From Tubulanus polymorphus (lineage: Eukaryota > Nemertea > Palaeonemertea > Tubulaniformes > Tubulanidae): a stretch of DNA of 64,000 bases. The position numbers and the translations under genes are program-made. How positions within the stretch are numbered: position 1 is the first letter of the stretch; the number at the start of each line of letters is the position of its first letter. Positions 47,138 through 58,943 of this stretch are shown one piece after another. The stretch lies in contig NC_134026.1 of the NCBI RefSeq assembly GCF_964204645.1, positions 10,055,450 through 10,119,449 of the forward strand, in the 5' to 3' direction. Below the pieces are notes generated by a model. The model saw nothing but the letters and a program-made list of their open reading frames with translations, was not told the origin of the DNA and ran no database searches.

Positions 47138-48850
47138 TCACTAAGTATGTTTAATAATCTGATTTCTGCCGTTTTAACCTATGTTCTGGGAAGCACTTAA
47201 ACTTTTTCGAAGGCTTTTCTCCTTTGTTGCACCTGTTTTTGGGTTCAATTTCTGTTTCACAAACACGTATGAATTGACAAATCCTTTCATTCGAATTCAT
47301 ATCCAGCACCGAATAACTTGTTTTAGCATATATGTTTTCAATTCATCATTAACTAGGGGTGCTGATATGGAATTCCACGAGAACAGTATTGCCCGGTCAC
47401 TTAGTACAGTATCTTCAAGGATTTTTTTAACATTTCCTTTAACAGATTTACTGCATTTGATGTGGCAAGCAGTGGTTTTATTTTCAGTTGTAACAATTTG
47501 AAAAATTGATAAACACTGTCATTTACACAGAATAGTCCACCACGATTACAAATATCAATCAGTTGTTTAGTATAGTCGAGAAATGATGATGCACTTGAAA
47601 TATCTTCAGTTCTCCAAGAGGCAAAAAATGTTGCATAATTTGCCGCCATAACAGAATTCTCCTTTTTTGTTGATTTATAGCCTATGTAACGTTTTTTTAA
47701 GTTGAGATGCAACATATCCAGCTACATAACGAATAACTTGTTCTTCGTTTTTTTCTAGCTCAAACTTTGGTAGCTCTGGAGAAATAACAGCAGTTTCATT
47801 TTTTGTTTTCATTATGCGTTCCAACACTCCTAAGACATTAATAACAAATAGGCATTGATAACAAATGTTTTCTTTTCTAATTTTAGTTGATGACTATCAA
47901 AAAATATGCAGAACTCGGTCATGAAGTTGACATTGTGAATAAGCTTCAAATATGCTGTGCAGCTCTTGTAGTAGTCATTTTCACCCGGTATTCGCTTCTT
48001 CTCGACAAACAGACTTTTAACCAAATTATATATATAAGGAACAATTACTTTCAGCAAATTTTTTTGTCGTAGAGTTCTCATAATCACTTTGGAACAATGT
48101 ATATAATAGTTTCACATCAGCGCTGTATTCTATGTCGAGCTCACACATACCATCAAGTTTCATTGACAGAAGACCATCTCTTAGCATTTTTAAGGAGTCC
48201 ATGGTTGCACTGTCTTGATATGCTGATTCCGGTGCTGTAATTTAAATAATACATGTATATTAATCTTTCAAATTTTGTTAATAATGTATAGATAATAGAA
48301 TATAAGGAAGAATTAATCTTAATTCTTATATATTAATTCTTGTATATCTATCTTTCAAATTTTGTTAATAGTTTATACATAATAGAATATAAGGAAGAAT
48401 TGATCTTTAAAATACCTGTTTTCTTAACTTGAATGTTTTCCGGGCTTTTATTCGAGTGGATTGCATCGACGACCTCACTGAGCGCGGCTAAGTTGTTAAA
48501 ACCTGAAAAAATTGTATTCCGTTAGTGATCAAAGAAAAAATGAATGACAGTCAAAAATATTGAAATACAATAGATACCTCTGGAACATTGACTGCTGCAA
48601 TAACATTCACCACCGGGACCAAATGCACTGTCTTCAAAGCAAGCTACCAGAAAAGCTGACCCACATTTTTGACATATGACTAATTCGCTGTTCTTGCCAC
48701 AGTTGCACTTGAATGAGGTTCCCGCAGTGCACCTCAGGCATGCGAGTATTACAGATGGCGCGCACAACAGCGGGTCGTGTTGTACATTGTTATTGTATGT
48801 AAACGCTGTAGACCTATAGTACTGGTACAAACGATTTCTTTTAATAAATA

Positions 48851-50934
48851 ATGAGTGAGCAAAATAGTAGATATGCGAATCTGACACTAGCCGAGATAAA
48901 AAAAGAACTACGAAAAAGGAATATCAAAGTGTCTGGCCGAAAAAATGACTTAGTTGAGAGGTAAATGGATTTTTATTGGGCATGTTTACATTTTCAATTT
49001 ACTTCCGGGTTTATGCACCGGTATTCTGTTCCTAATATAATGTTTATTGAAATGAGTAATTTATCTTAAATGAGGTGTTATTCAGATGTTATTTTCTAAT
49101 ATGAGAACGTTATTGAATATATTTATATTAGATATCGCAAAAATAGGTCTGTTGTTTATTTTTTCAGACTACTTTTCCATGACAGAACTGCGTCTAATGA
49201 TGAGCCTGATGTGGAATACCACATGACAATACCAGATTTACCTTCTTTCAAGGATTTACATTCTGGAGACAAAAATTATATAAACCTTGATAAGAGTACA
49301 GTTATTGACTACTTTAGATGCTACAAAAAGGAATATGACCTTAAGTTTGAAGATCTGTATAATGAAAGGTAATTTAATAATATTCATAGAATTAAAAATT
49401 AAATGTTTACATGCTTATGGGCCTGTCTAAGATAAACACGTAGTTAAACTTATTTTGAAATATCATTTCAGGTACATAAGATATGCTCGAATTGCTTTCG
49501 AACAAACGGATGACACAGATGATGACAACAATTTCATTTATATAACATCAAATGTTTGGGCAGAAATGCGGAAATCTGTCTCTTACAAGGTCGACCTGCT
49601 ACTAACTAAGGAGGGAGGCATAGAAGAGACACAGTGTGAATGTGCTGTTGGCCAAGGACCGACAGCACATTGCAAGCATGTTGGATGTGTACTATATGGA
49701 TTGACATGCTTTTCTGAAAATTCAGAAATCTTAACTGAATTGACATGTACTCAGGTATGTATTTCTTCCTTTTTTGATTGGAGTTAATATTTTTTGAAGG
49801 GTATTTGACAATTTTATATTTTTGCCACAACTGATGGAAATTTCATTCTTTTCAGGTGCTTCAAACCTTCCACAAGGCTAAGCCTCTCAAGGGATCCCCA
49901 GTGAAGGCTTGCAATCTGGCAGCCATACGCGGGAAAGAAAATCCCCCAGTGGTTTTTGATCCAAGACCAACCAAATGGCGTAATGTTGGAACGACCGAAC
50001 AGAATCTCAGGAATTCAGTAATCAATTATCAAGCCCTCCACCCCAGCCATCGATTACCAGTCCTAAATTTATTTCCACCAGCCAATTTACGTGCTTGTGA
50101 CCATGACTACATGAAGCAAACCATGGAAGAAGATTTTCTACAAAAAATCAAAGTAAGTACAATTTGATTAAAAATTAATAGCACCTATGGCGTGTAGTTA
50201 TCTTTAATAGAATAAAACATGTTTTACATAAGAAATGTAATTCTTAATTTTAGGTCTCATCTATAACTGCTGACGATATCATAGACATTCAGTCAAAAAC
50301 AAAATTACAATCTTCTAGCAAATTGTGGAAAGAACAAAGACAATACAGAATAACATCATCTACATTTGGAACTATATGCAAGGCAACTGAAAGAAGGGAC
50401 ATCGAAAAATTACTTAACTCATTATTTGGCGATACAGAATTTACTTCATTAGCAACGAATCATGGCAAGAAATATGAAAATGTAGCTGTTAGAAAATTTG
50501 AAGCAGAAACCGGGAAAACTTCAGATTCATGCGGTATTTTTGTTTCAATCGAACGCCCCATGTTAGCCGCTTCTCCTGATCGTATTCTCAATTCAAATGC
50601 TGTGATTGAAGTTAAATGCCCATTTAGCGCAAGACAATTAAAAATCACTCCAAAATCTGTACCTTATTTATACATTAAAAACACTGGAGAACTAAGCCTA
50701 AAGGAAACTCATGATTACTATTATCAAATACAAGGCCAGTTGTATTGTACAGAAAGAAAATTATGTAAATTTGTAGTTTATACACTGAAAGATATGAAAA
50801 TTATTGATGTGAATTATGACCAAGAATTTATAAACAGCATGCTTCTTAAATTAGATGATTTTTATGTAAAGTTCTTTAAACCAGCATTGATTGAAAGATT
50901 CTTTTACCATTGTGAATCGAAATACAATTTCTAA
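48851..50934 (+). CDS. SAP-SWIM-YqaJ nuclease of the ISL2EU element, intact
   Basis: Five exons, 48851-48960, 49168-49368, 49472-49754, 49856-50152 and 50254-50934, all with GT/AG borders and matching phases: 523 residues without a break. Residues 9-37 (LTLAEIKKELRKRNIKVSG) are a SAP DNA-binding motif. A SWIM zinc finger has its Cys at about 159 and 161 (CEC) and ligands at 171 and 173 (CKH). Residues 320-510 are a YqaJ/lambda-exonuclease-type PD-(D/E)xK domain: RITSSTFG, GKKYE, SPDRI (Asp about 406), VIEVKC (Glu about 416, Lys about 418) and YYYQIQGQLYC. All metal-site residues are present. It probably processes DNA ends during transposition; that is inference. The start lies 136 bp from the element's left end. 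Confidence 0.9.
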
Positions 50935-50991
50935 AAAGTATAAATACATGTACATGAAAATTATGTCTTATTTTCTGGCTCTTAAACTTTT

Positions 50992-52646
50992 TCAGGCATC
51001 TCTCGGAACTATAGCCGACTTAAAGTTACATAAGAAAAAGCATACACTTATAATGGGATCTGCTAGTTCGGAGTCTGTATTGTTCATAGGCTGCTTTAGG
51101 ATTTTGAATGTCTTTGCCAGTCCTATCACTCTTTCGACTTGTACTCTTTTACTCGCAATTTTTCTGTCTTGTAGTACTGATGAGGCTGACATTCTATTTT
51201 TTTTCTTAAAAAATTCTGGGATATTGATGGCGACATTTACTGGAACGAATAAATCTTGCATGTTAAACCCTTTGTCAGCCATTATCGAATCTCCAGGGTC
51301 ACAGATTTGTAGGAGATTGCTACGCTCACAAATCTGTCGGTCACTCGCTGATCCACCATAAATGTCTGACACAAAACTGACCATCCCACCCGGAGTTACG
51401 CCTATCAGAGCCTTAACTGTATTTCGGTTTTTATATGTTGAGTATGTTGCTTGCTGGCCAACCGGTTGTTTCGGCTTCATTATTGGACACTCGGTGCCAT
51501 CGATAACAACTCTGGTGGTAGGATACTTGCGCCTGAAATCTACTGGCGAGTAGAATTTTACAATGTCTCGTGATGGCCACCAATTTATCTCCTTGAAATG
51601 CAAGTGTAAGAAATTTATCCATGTCACAAATATGTTCTTTACTTCTTTCTCAGAGCATCCAAACATAAGAGAAAGTTCATAATGTGGCCGAGCCAACCTT
51701 AACTTTGTAAGTGTTAGAAAGAACTGGTCCTCAATCGCTAATGGAGGTTTATTTTGATAATAATATCTCAGTTCATTCACAACTTGGCCAAATGATCCCA
51801 ATAAAAATCGAAAGAATTCATAACTGTTCATTCCTGTATAATAATGGAATGCCTCATCATTAAACATATAGTCCGAAGCCTTCATTCCCGGTTTTTTTTC
51901 AGTTTGCGTCATTACTTCCACAGTTGATACTTCTTCTGTTTGAATGAAAACTGAGCTTGTTTTTGAAGTCTCACCTGAAAAATTCAATTTAAAGTTCTAT
52001 GAAATCCAATTTCTATTCCAACTTCAAGATTAATGTAATTTGAATCAAAATGAATTATCCATAAATTATAATACTGTTTGCAGGTAAGTATAAATCAAAA
52101 TTTATTAAACCCACCTTCTTCAAAAGTTTCGACCTCTATTTCTATAGGCTCACATTCAGTCTGCCAAGATATAAGGGCTTCCATCTCGCGCTTTTCTTCT
52201 AATTTCTGTCTTTTATATGCTCTTTCCTTTCTCTCTGACAGAGACACATTTGGTGTTTTTTCCAAGAGAAAATGTGTGGGACCGCACCTGGTTTTAAGAC
52301 TTGATGTACAACATCATTCCCTGAAAAATAAAATACAAATGATGAATTCATCACAGACAATATAGCCTAAATAAATATTAATTTACGAATTTATTTACAA
52401 TAATTTACAAAAAATACACCATTTGAAACTGACTACAGAATTAAAACACCATAGTTGCATATCCTACCTTCTTTAGTGCTCCGAATATAATCATGTACGT
52501 CAAAATGTAATTTACATACTTTAGCCCACTTGCCAGGTTGCCATTTTCACTGCTAATATCCACTTTTGTCGTAATTCTAAATCTTTTGATGGAAATTGGT
52601 GACCTCCTTTACCGTTGCACAAAGGCACCGAACAATATATTGGCAT
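50992..52646 (-). pseudogene. THAP-DDE transposase of the ISL2EU element, one frameshift
   Basis: Exons 52468-52646, 52115-52320 and 50992-51975. Exon 1 is a THAP zinc finger: MPIYCSVPLC, FPSKDLELRQKW, then after a one-base shift near 52540 KWAKVCKLHF. Exon 2 is basic and probably disordered (SERKERAYKRQKLEEKREME). Exon 3 is an intact DDE_Tnp_4 domain of about 328 residues: LTLTKLRL, WINFLHLHF, RVVIDGTECPI (first Asp), STYKNRNTVKALIGVTPGG, DSIMADKGF (second Asp), RVQVERVIG (Glu). Apart from the THAP shift everything is in frame, so loss is recent or the shift is a sequencing error. It ends 57 bp from the convergent nuclease gene. Confidence 0.85.
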
Positions 52647-53311
52647 TTTGACAGAATTTGAACTATTATCATGAGAAATTTCTATAGAATTCTATATTGA
52701 TGTGTTCAAGGAACCTCAGTTTACACATGAACCGTATCGTGGCGGCATCTAGTGGCAATTATGTGATACATTTCTTGGAATTTCTAGGATCTATATTGAA
52801 TTCTACTAGATCTAGTATATACTGCATCTATAGTTAAGCGACCCGCTGTTATGCGCGCCATCTATCGTGATAGCTGGATTGACGGGAACCTCATTGGCAC
52901 TCTATATTCGTTTTGGTTGTAATCTCGAGATTGAACGTATCTTGGCCAATAAATTGAGTGAAGTCCTGTTCAGAATAATTGCACAAAGTGTCTTCCAAGT
53001 CATCTAAAATTTGATCTAAACCAACCGCCATCATCGAATGTCTAAAACTGACAGCGTAACCAAGGATATACGTCAACGAACTGACATCGGATTTCAGCGG
53101 AATTAACCGATTATGCCCGAAGCTATTCCGGAAATAACCGGACATTACCGATCACAGCCGCAGCTACACGCATCCGCGCGCAGGTAGATGGGATTACGTT
53201 ATAGACAGAGATGTGTGAAGTGTTTACTCTGCGCTGACAAGTAGCGTCAGAAATACAGTTGATTCCTTTGAACCAGGCTGGTGCGCCCTCCTTCTAGTTT
53301 AAACGTCCATG

Positions 53312-53552
53312 TCCACATTACGTGGAGTCATTTTGATTTTATAGTCATCGATATAGAAATCGATTTAGTTCAATGTATCGTGGCTTTGTTTGATTCTATT
53401 TGACTGTAATAGCTGAAAAAAACGTCTTAAACTGCAACAATTTATCAAAAGGACATCAAGACTCAAGCCTCGTCTTTGTGCCCTTTTTTGGGACAGTGCC
53501 CTTCAGAAGATTGGTGAACCCAGCCCTTTCAGAAATCCTGTATCCGCCCCTG
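53312..53552. mobile_element. hAT-like 3' end fragment
   Basis: The right edge reads, on the minus strand, CAGGGGCGGATACAGG, a typical hAT-type terminus. No left end is present. It fills the gap between the P-like element's right repeat and the restart of Helitron sequence at 53557. Confidence 0.5.
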
Positions 53553-53556
53553 CAGG

Positions 53557-56168
53557 ATGATGAATTTTGAAACCAGGAGAAAGCGTTCAGTATACAGAAA
53601 TATAAAAGTGACTCTCAGCATCGAGACCAAGTCAGGATATACAGTATTGCAAAATATCAGAATGACACTTAGCATCGAGACCAAGTTAAGACGTACAGTA
53701 TTGAGAAATATTGAAAGGACATTCAGCATCAAGAAAGGGTCAAATGCTACAGCATTGACAAATACAAAACTAATTTGGACCATCAACATATTGTGAAGGC
53801 CCGCAGTATAGATAGGTATGCACACGACCCGATATTCAAAAATACTATCAAAGGCCAAAATAATTTGAGGCGGGAAAATGAAAAGGTGAAGAAATTGGAC
53901 GTCAATTATGTCATATCAATATTTCGGGACACAGCAAAGAGAGACCCTGAATATGTATGTGCTGTTTGTCAACGTCTACTTTTTCAAAATCAAGTGAAAA
54001 GATTGGATGTTAGCATGTATAGTACTCGCAGTTCCAAACACTCAGCTGTTGCGCGAGAATTTATAACAAATACCTATCTACATACATGTAGCAATACTTG
54101 CTCTCAGTCATGTACCTTGAAAGGGAAAATCATGGATATGTCATTGTTGCCACAGTAAATTACTGTCAGCTATAGTACCTTGTAAAGCTGCTGTTAATAA
54201 CTTGCAATTAGAAAGTATTCCCGATACGCTTACACAACTGAATTCGCTAGAAGTTCATCTCGTTTCAATTAACATACCATTCATTAAAATGATAGCTTTA
54301 CCGAAGCAAGGTCAGCACGGATCTCATGGGCCAGTCGTATGTGTACCGAGCAATGTAAAAAAAAAACAACGACATATTACAGCGAAATTATTCGGATGAT
54401 CAAATGATGAAGGTCAAATTGAAACGAAAACTTACATTCAAAGGACATAACAAGTATTAATTCGTTGAGCAGAAAAAGATAATGGATGCGTTGTGTACAT
54501 TGAAATCAATTAATCCACATTATCGTGATGTGAAATTAAACTATGAGTGGAATAACCCATTTGAAGAAGTCACTGAAGATCTGAGAGAGAATCACTTGAG
54601 GATGAGATATTAGATACAGAAACAATTGAAACTGAAGAACTGCCCGATCTTGACAACAATTCCACAGCACAAGGACAAAACGATGTCAACTGCCAGGAAG
54701 AAACTGATGTCAAAATCTGCATGGAATGTACATGAATTCCTGCCTGCAACCAATTAATATCGGCCAGGAAATTCTTGACGCACATTTCAATGACATTTTG
54801 TGTGTGGCTCCTGCTGAAGATGATAGCCCAATAAAGATTTTGACTGATACTGAGAATGAGGCCAGGTGTATCCCCACTCTCTTTCCGACCGGTAGATTTA
54901 CATATCATGATATTCGAGGACACAGGATTACTTTATCACGCTACTTACACACACGTTTAATGAATGCCGACCCCAGATTCTCGCGAAACAGATTACATAT
55001 TTTATGCACAGTTTTTGTCTGAAATCAACCAGGTCAACTCAAATGTCTCAATTGCATTGCGGAAAGGAGTGAAAGATGGTAAGAAAAGTTTGAATATTGA
55101 CTTGAATACTTTGAAAAACATTGAAAATATGAACGAATTGTTGAAACATAATGACGGTTATAAGTTTTTAAAACCTATCAGAGGAACCTATCTGGGAAGC
55201 TGCTCAAAAAGACTTGCTGGCTTAGACAATTAGGTGTGCCAACATTCTTTGTGTCATTCTCTGCAGCTGAAATGAGATGGGAGGACCATTTAGAGGCTAT
55301 AATGCGAGTTGATGGTTGTGATAAGCCAGTAAGAGACATGTCATGGTCCGAGAAATGTGGTATATTGAGACGAAACCCAGTAATTGCAGCCAGGATGTTT
55401 GATCATAGATTTCGTACGTTCCTTAACACTGTTATCAAGTCCCCTGCACAACCTATTGGTGAAATAAGGGACTACTTTTATCGGGTGGAATTCCAGATGC
55501 AGAGCAGCCCACATGTACATGCTTTGATATGGGTAAAAGATGATGACGTTGATGGCACTGAGTTTGTAGATAGATACATAACCTGCAGATTGCCTGAAGA
55601 ATCCGAAGATCCTGAATTGCATGAGGTTGTCACCAGTGTCCAAATGCATAGTAAAAGACATTCTAAAACATGTCGTAAAAAAGGTACTGTATGCAGGTTC
55701 AATTTCCCCAGAAATCCATCCCTACAAACATTTCTAACTCAGATGAAATATGAAGCCCCTCCAACAAGCGATGAACCAGATGAAGAAATTCAGCAAATAC
55801 AACATGATGCAGCTATGAATGCAATGACCCCAGCTAGAGCTAAAGAGATACTTGGAACTGTGTGGAAAATGATGAATACAGAGGGAACTGAGTTAACAAC
55901 AACAGAATCATTATTCAGATCAATTGGTATCACACAGGATATGTTTGAAGAAGCCTTTTGTAGTTTATTGCGTAAAAGTGGTGTCGTGTTGAAAAGAGAA
56001 CCAAATGAATGTTGGGTAAATCAATACAATCCTGCATTATTGAGAGCCTGGCAAGCAAACATGGACATCAAATGTGTGACTGATGCATTCGCATGCGTAG
56101 TATATATTGAAAATACATCAAAGCGAAGGGACATCGCGCCAGAGAAGATGACGAAACTGGTATTCTGA
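53557..56168 (+). pseudogene. Helitron Rep (HUH) protein, C-terminally truncated and broken
   Basis: Continues the Helitron: the first 73 bp repeat 43392-43464, then the Tyr-repeat tail, VCAVCQRLLFQNQVKRLD, LEVHLVSINIPFIKMIALP, VVCVPSNV, EARCIPTLFPTGRFTYHD and, from 55236 in one 310-codon frame, FFVSFSAAEMRWED, DYFYRVEFQMQSSPHVHALI (HUH motif), the Cys/His KTCRKKGTVCRFNFP segment and NPALLRAWQANMDIK. The tyrosine motif that should follow is lost (VVYIENTSK) and the helicase is absent. Several stops between 54158 and 55233 show it is inactive. Confidence 0.85.
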
Positions 56169-57901
56169 ATATCTCAATTGGACAATCACCTAAGGTATGA
56201 AACAGTTTTTATTATTTTGTTCCTTCATAGTTTGTCAAATTGTATTTCTTAATCGTGATCTAAAAAAGGGCAAACTATTTGAAATTGATTGTCCCATTGC
56301 CAAGACATTGCTTTCAAAACTTTCTCCCTGCTCTTTCAGGTTTTCATTGGGTCTCCTTTTCCCATCAATGATGATATTATGTTGGCTTTAACAAACCCTC
56401 CATCCATTTCTATTTTGGAGACTCTGTCCAGTCCAAAAAAGAGAAGAGTCACCATCAAGGGCAAAGTCGAAAAAGTGAGTACTACATAAATATTCTCATC
56501 TATTTATCACTTTTCCTTCATGCTCAAGGGCCTGTCGCTCTGTAGTAGGTTTACGTTTTAACTGTAGAAAAATGGCATTTACTGACATATAAGTGACTAT
56601 AAGTGACATTTTTAATCCACCAGATTATCAACTATCAATTTTTCAACCATTGTCTTTAGAGGCCCTGCTATATTTGGCGTTTTAGCACAATCCCCTGCAG
56701 TAATATATCATATTTGATAGGCATTTTTCTCATCTCCAGGTGTTCCAAAGTTCTGGAAAAAGAACAGATGTGTTTGTGTCCGACGGCACAAATGATATTG
56801 TGGCCAAATTCTGGGAAGGGTCTACCATCACCAAAGGCTAATACCAGTCTACAAAACCAGGCCCAGAACTTATCGAAACAAATAACTCTAATAATTACCT
56901 CGCATGAAGTGCTTGCAGTGGACACCAGCTCCCTGCAGTTATTATATATTCCCACTATTATGGTATCATCTTTAACCTAGGGGCTTGAAAATGAATTCAG
57001 TCAGCCTCCCTGGACCCTGGTAAAAGATAATTCCTGTCTATAAATCTAGCTCCTGTAATGTTTTCATTGCACCCCTTTCACCACCAACTATGTACCTACA
57101 AGCATTTCTATTTGTTACTTCAAGGTAGAACAGTCTAACTACAGAAACGGCGTTTTGACTGACATAGATGACGAGGAAAAGCAGTTAATCGTGGATGACA
57201 ACATTATTGAATTCACACCTGGTATTTTAGAATTAGTCATGGAATCACAATACCACCTTCCAGTTAATGTGGACATAACATTGGAAGGAAATGTTATAAC
57301 AGAGATATGCAAATCATCGTAAGTACATGGTCGATCGACCAGTTAGATGAGGCTTTCTTCATCATTCGTCCAAATAACTTGACTGTCGCCATTTGTAAAC
57401 AAAATTGTCTAAATAGTGCTGCCATCTATAGATATCCTATTCAATTCAATAAACATTTATTGCAAATAAATGGCAGACTATATCTTTACCCCCTCCACGT
57501 CGACGATTGCAATCTGGCAACTTTATTCTGAAAGCAATATTTGAAATCATGCTTATATAGATTTATCTGTAAGAACCTTTTCGGACTCATGCACCGGACA
57601 TGATTTATATGAACTGTAGATTCTATTTCTACATTTTCATTTCAGATTGCCAATTCTGCATTGTAGTGTAAGTAGTGTAGCAGAGTCAACGCATTTGGTA
57701 TCTGTACCATCAACCGCCTTGCCTGGGCCCTCGGACGTTGAAAGTGCATCCGCAGAGTCGTCGCTCTCGGAAGCTGCACCATCATCCGCCGCCTCGCACT
57801 TGGACGCTCCGAAAAAAAGCCAGCGAAGTCGAGGAGATCGCTTAAGTTGTGAAGTAGCTCGCACATTACTTACATTTTACAGCTACGACTACGTTCAGTG
57901 A
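56124..57901 (+). pseudogene. Spliced OB-fold (RPA-like) coding unit after the Helitron Rep
   Basis: Exon-like pieces with good borders: up to 56194 (ISIGQSPK then GTATGA), 56340-56474 (PINDDIMLALTNPP, KKRRVTIKGKVEK, then GTGAGT), 56740 onward (VFQSSGKRTDVFVSDGTNDI), 57125-57318 and 57646-57901 (Ser/Ala-rich, then KKSQRSRGDRLSCEV, stop). Phases agree between 56194/56340, 56474/56740 and 57318/57646. The VTIKGKVEKVFQ...VFVSDG pattern resembles an OB fold, as in RPA-like proteins. In the third piece the frame ends at TAA 56839 while protein-like text continues in another frame, so it is damaged. It could be an RPA gene of the Helitron or a separate transposon gene. Confidence 0.5.
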
Positions 57902-58943
57902 GCATTTTAATTAGCACTCGAAGTGCGAAACACATACCGCGGTAGATTATCACTATTACTATTTTATTCATACTCTATTTAAACTGTTTATGTTCAATTT
58001 ATCATATCAATAGGATACTTAATATCATATATTGTATCTCTCTTTATTTCAACGATTCAAAGGAAAGCGAACCCCAGTGTTCAATGAAAAATGATGGCAC
58101 TTTTTTTGTAAATATTTCTCTTATCTAATAAATCATATTCATTTCATCTTTTTGTTTAAGCCTTTTCCATTTCTTGTCTACTACGTTCTTTCCAACCACA
58201 GTGGAATCTTGTCATAACATCTTTTGGAATTTTACTATTTATTAGTTAACAAATAAGAGCTATGACAAACATATTTCTGCCCTCCCGTGTTCGGTGTGAC
58301 GAGGTTCCATGAACGTGTACTTAGTAGACCACAGTCAACCCTACACAGCAAAACAAAGCCTGGCGCGACGGAGATGAAAAAGTGTATGCATGTATCAACA
58401 ACATCTTTCCAAAAAACATTGATAATTAAATACCATAATAATTGGTTTAAAGAGATTGAAGGATTCATCGTCAATTTGATCAACGCACAGCGAGCGCCTA
58501 AGGCACTAGAAGATATTCTCGCCATAGAACTACAACGGCCTATCACTATGTTTATTATTGCTTGATTTATCATTAATCATACAGTTTGGGGACTTCAATA
58601 ATCTTACACGACAGTTATAGCAGCTGATATTATTGCAATCAGTTAGGTTACTATAAGTGGAGATGAGATAGGTCTTTAACAAACATTCGACGGATGATTT
58701 ACTTCGAAGGTCGATAACGTTTCACCATAATTGGCAATGTTCTCCATATATTTGCAAAATATTCTTTTGGTGATTTTGTTTCTTTAAAATGTGGGTTTGT
58801 AAGTGAAGAATAGTTGTGGTCGAGGTGAATGCTTTTAATGATTAGATAATTTGCCTTCTTCCCTGACGATAGTAAGAACTATTTTCTTTTCCAATAAAGA
58901 GCAGTCGCAATAGAAATATTATCTGAATTTCTACACAGGAGTT
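57902..58943. other. No gene recognised
   Basis: AT-rich. A 92-codon frame at 58287-58565 (ending AIELQRPITMFIIA) has some protein character but no family I know. Confidence 0.4.

Larger units (their letters stand above)
48715..52892. mobile_element. ISL2EU/PIF-like DNA transposon, 4178 bp, AT target duplication
   Basis: Ends GAGGTTCCCG are inverted, with AT directly outside both (48713-48714, 52893-52894). A second inverted block of 25 bp (48753-48777 and 52839-52863, starting AGATGGCGCGC, 24 of 25 equal) lies inside. The element carries a plus-strand nuclease gene and a minus-strand THAP-DDE transposase gene that converge at 50.93-50.99 kb. A two-gene layout of DDE_Tnp_4-type transposase plus YqaJ nuclease, with 2 bp duplications, is what I know of ISL2EU elements. 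It interrupts an exon of the P-like element's second gene. Confidence 0.85.
47401..53145 (-). pseudogene. Second gene of the P-like element, zinc-rich, split by the ISL2EU insertion
   Basis: The N-terminal exon runs 53145 to 52895 and, across the inserted element, 48712 to 48578. Reading through the empty site gives ECQ then FKCNCG in frame. Then a Cys cluster (CQKCGSAF, GGECYCSSQC), exon 48416-48502, and a long exon from 48234 with RIPGENDYYKSC, LERIMKTKNE, IRYVAGYVASQLKKRY and IDICNRGGLFCVNDSVYQFF. The last two motifs resemble the C-terminal segments of P-type and related transposases. Two small shifts (near 48015 and 47835) damage it, fewer than in the first gene. Function is not known: it could be an accessory DNA-binding protein or a split transposase half. 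Confidence 0.65.
43463..53311. mobile_element. P-like DNA transposon, 9.85 kb including a nested element
   Basis: Terminal inverted repeats of 33 bp (43463-43495 and 53279-53311) start CATGGACG and end GCGCACCA, with 31 of 33 positions equal. P-element ends also begin CATG. Without the nested 4.18 kb element the unit is about 5.67 kb and carries two convergent genes, a P-type transposase (+) and a second zinc-rich protein (-). The 8 bp flanks (ATCGAGAC, TCCACATT) do not match, so the right neighbour has probably been rearranged. The left neighbour is Helitron coding sequence. Confidence 0.8.

Noticed and set aside
51362-51553. Plus-strand frames opposite the DDE transposase
   Set aside because: Shadow frames of the intact minus-strand exon.
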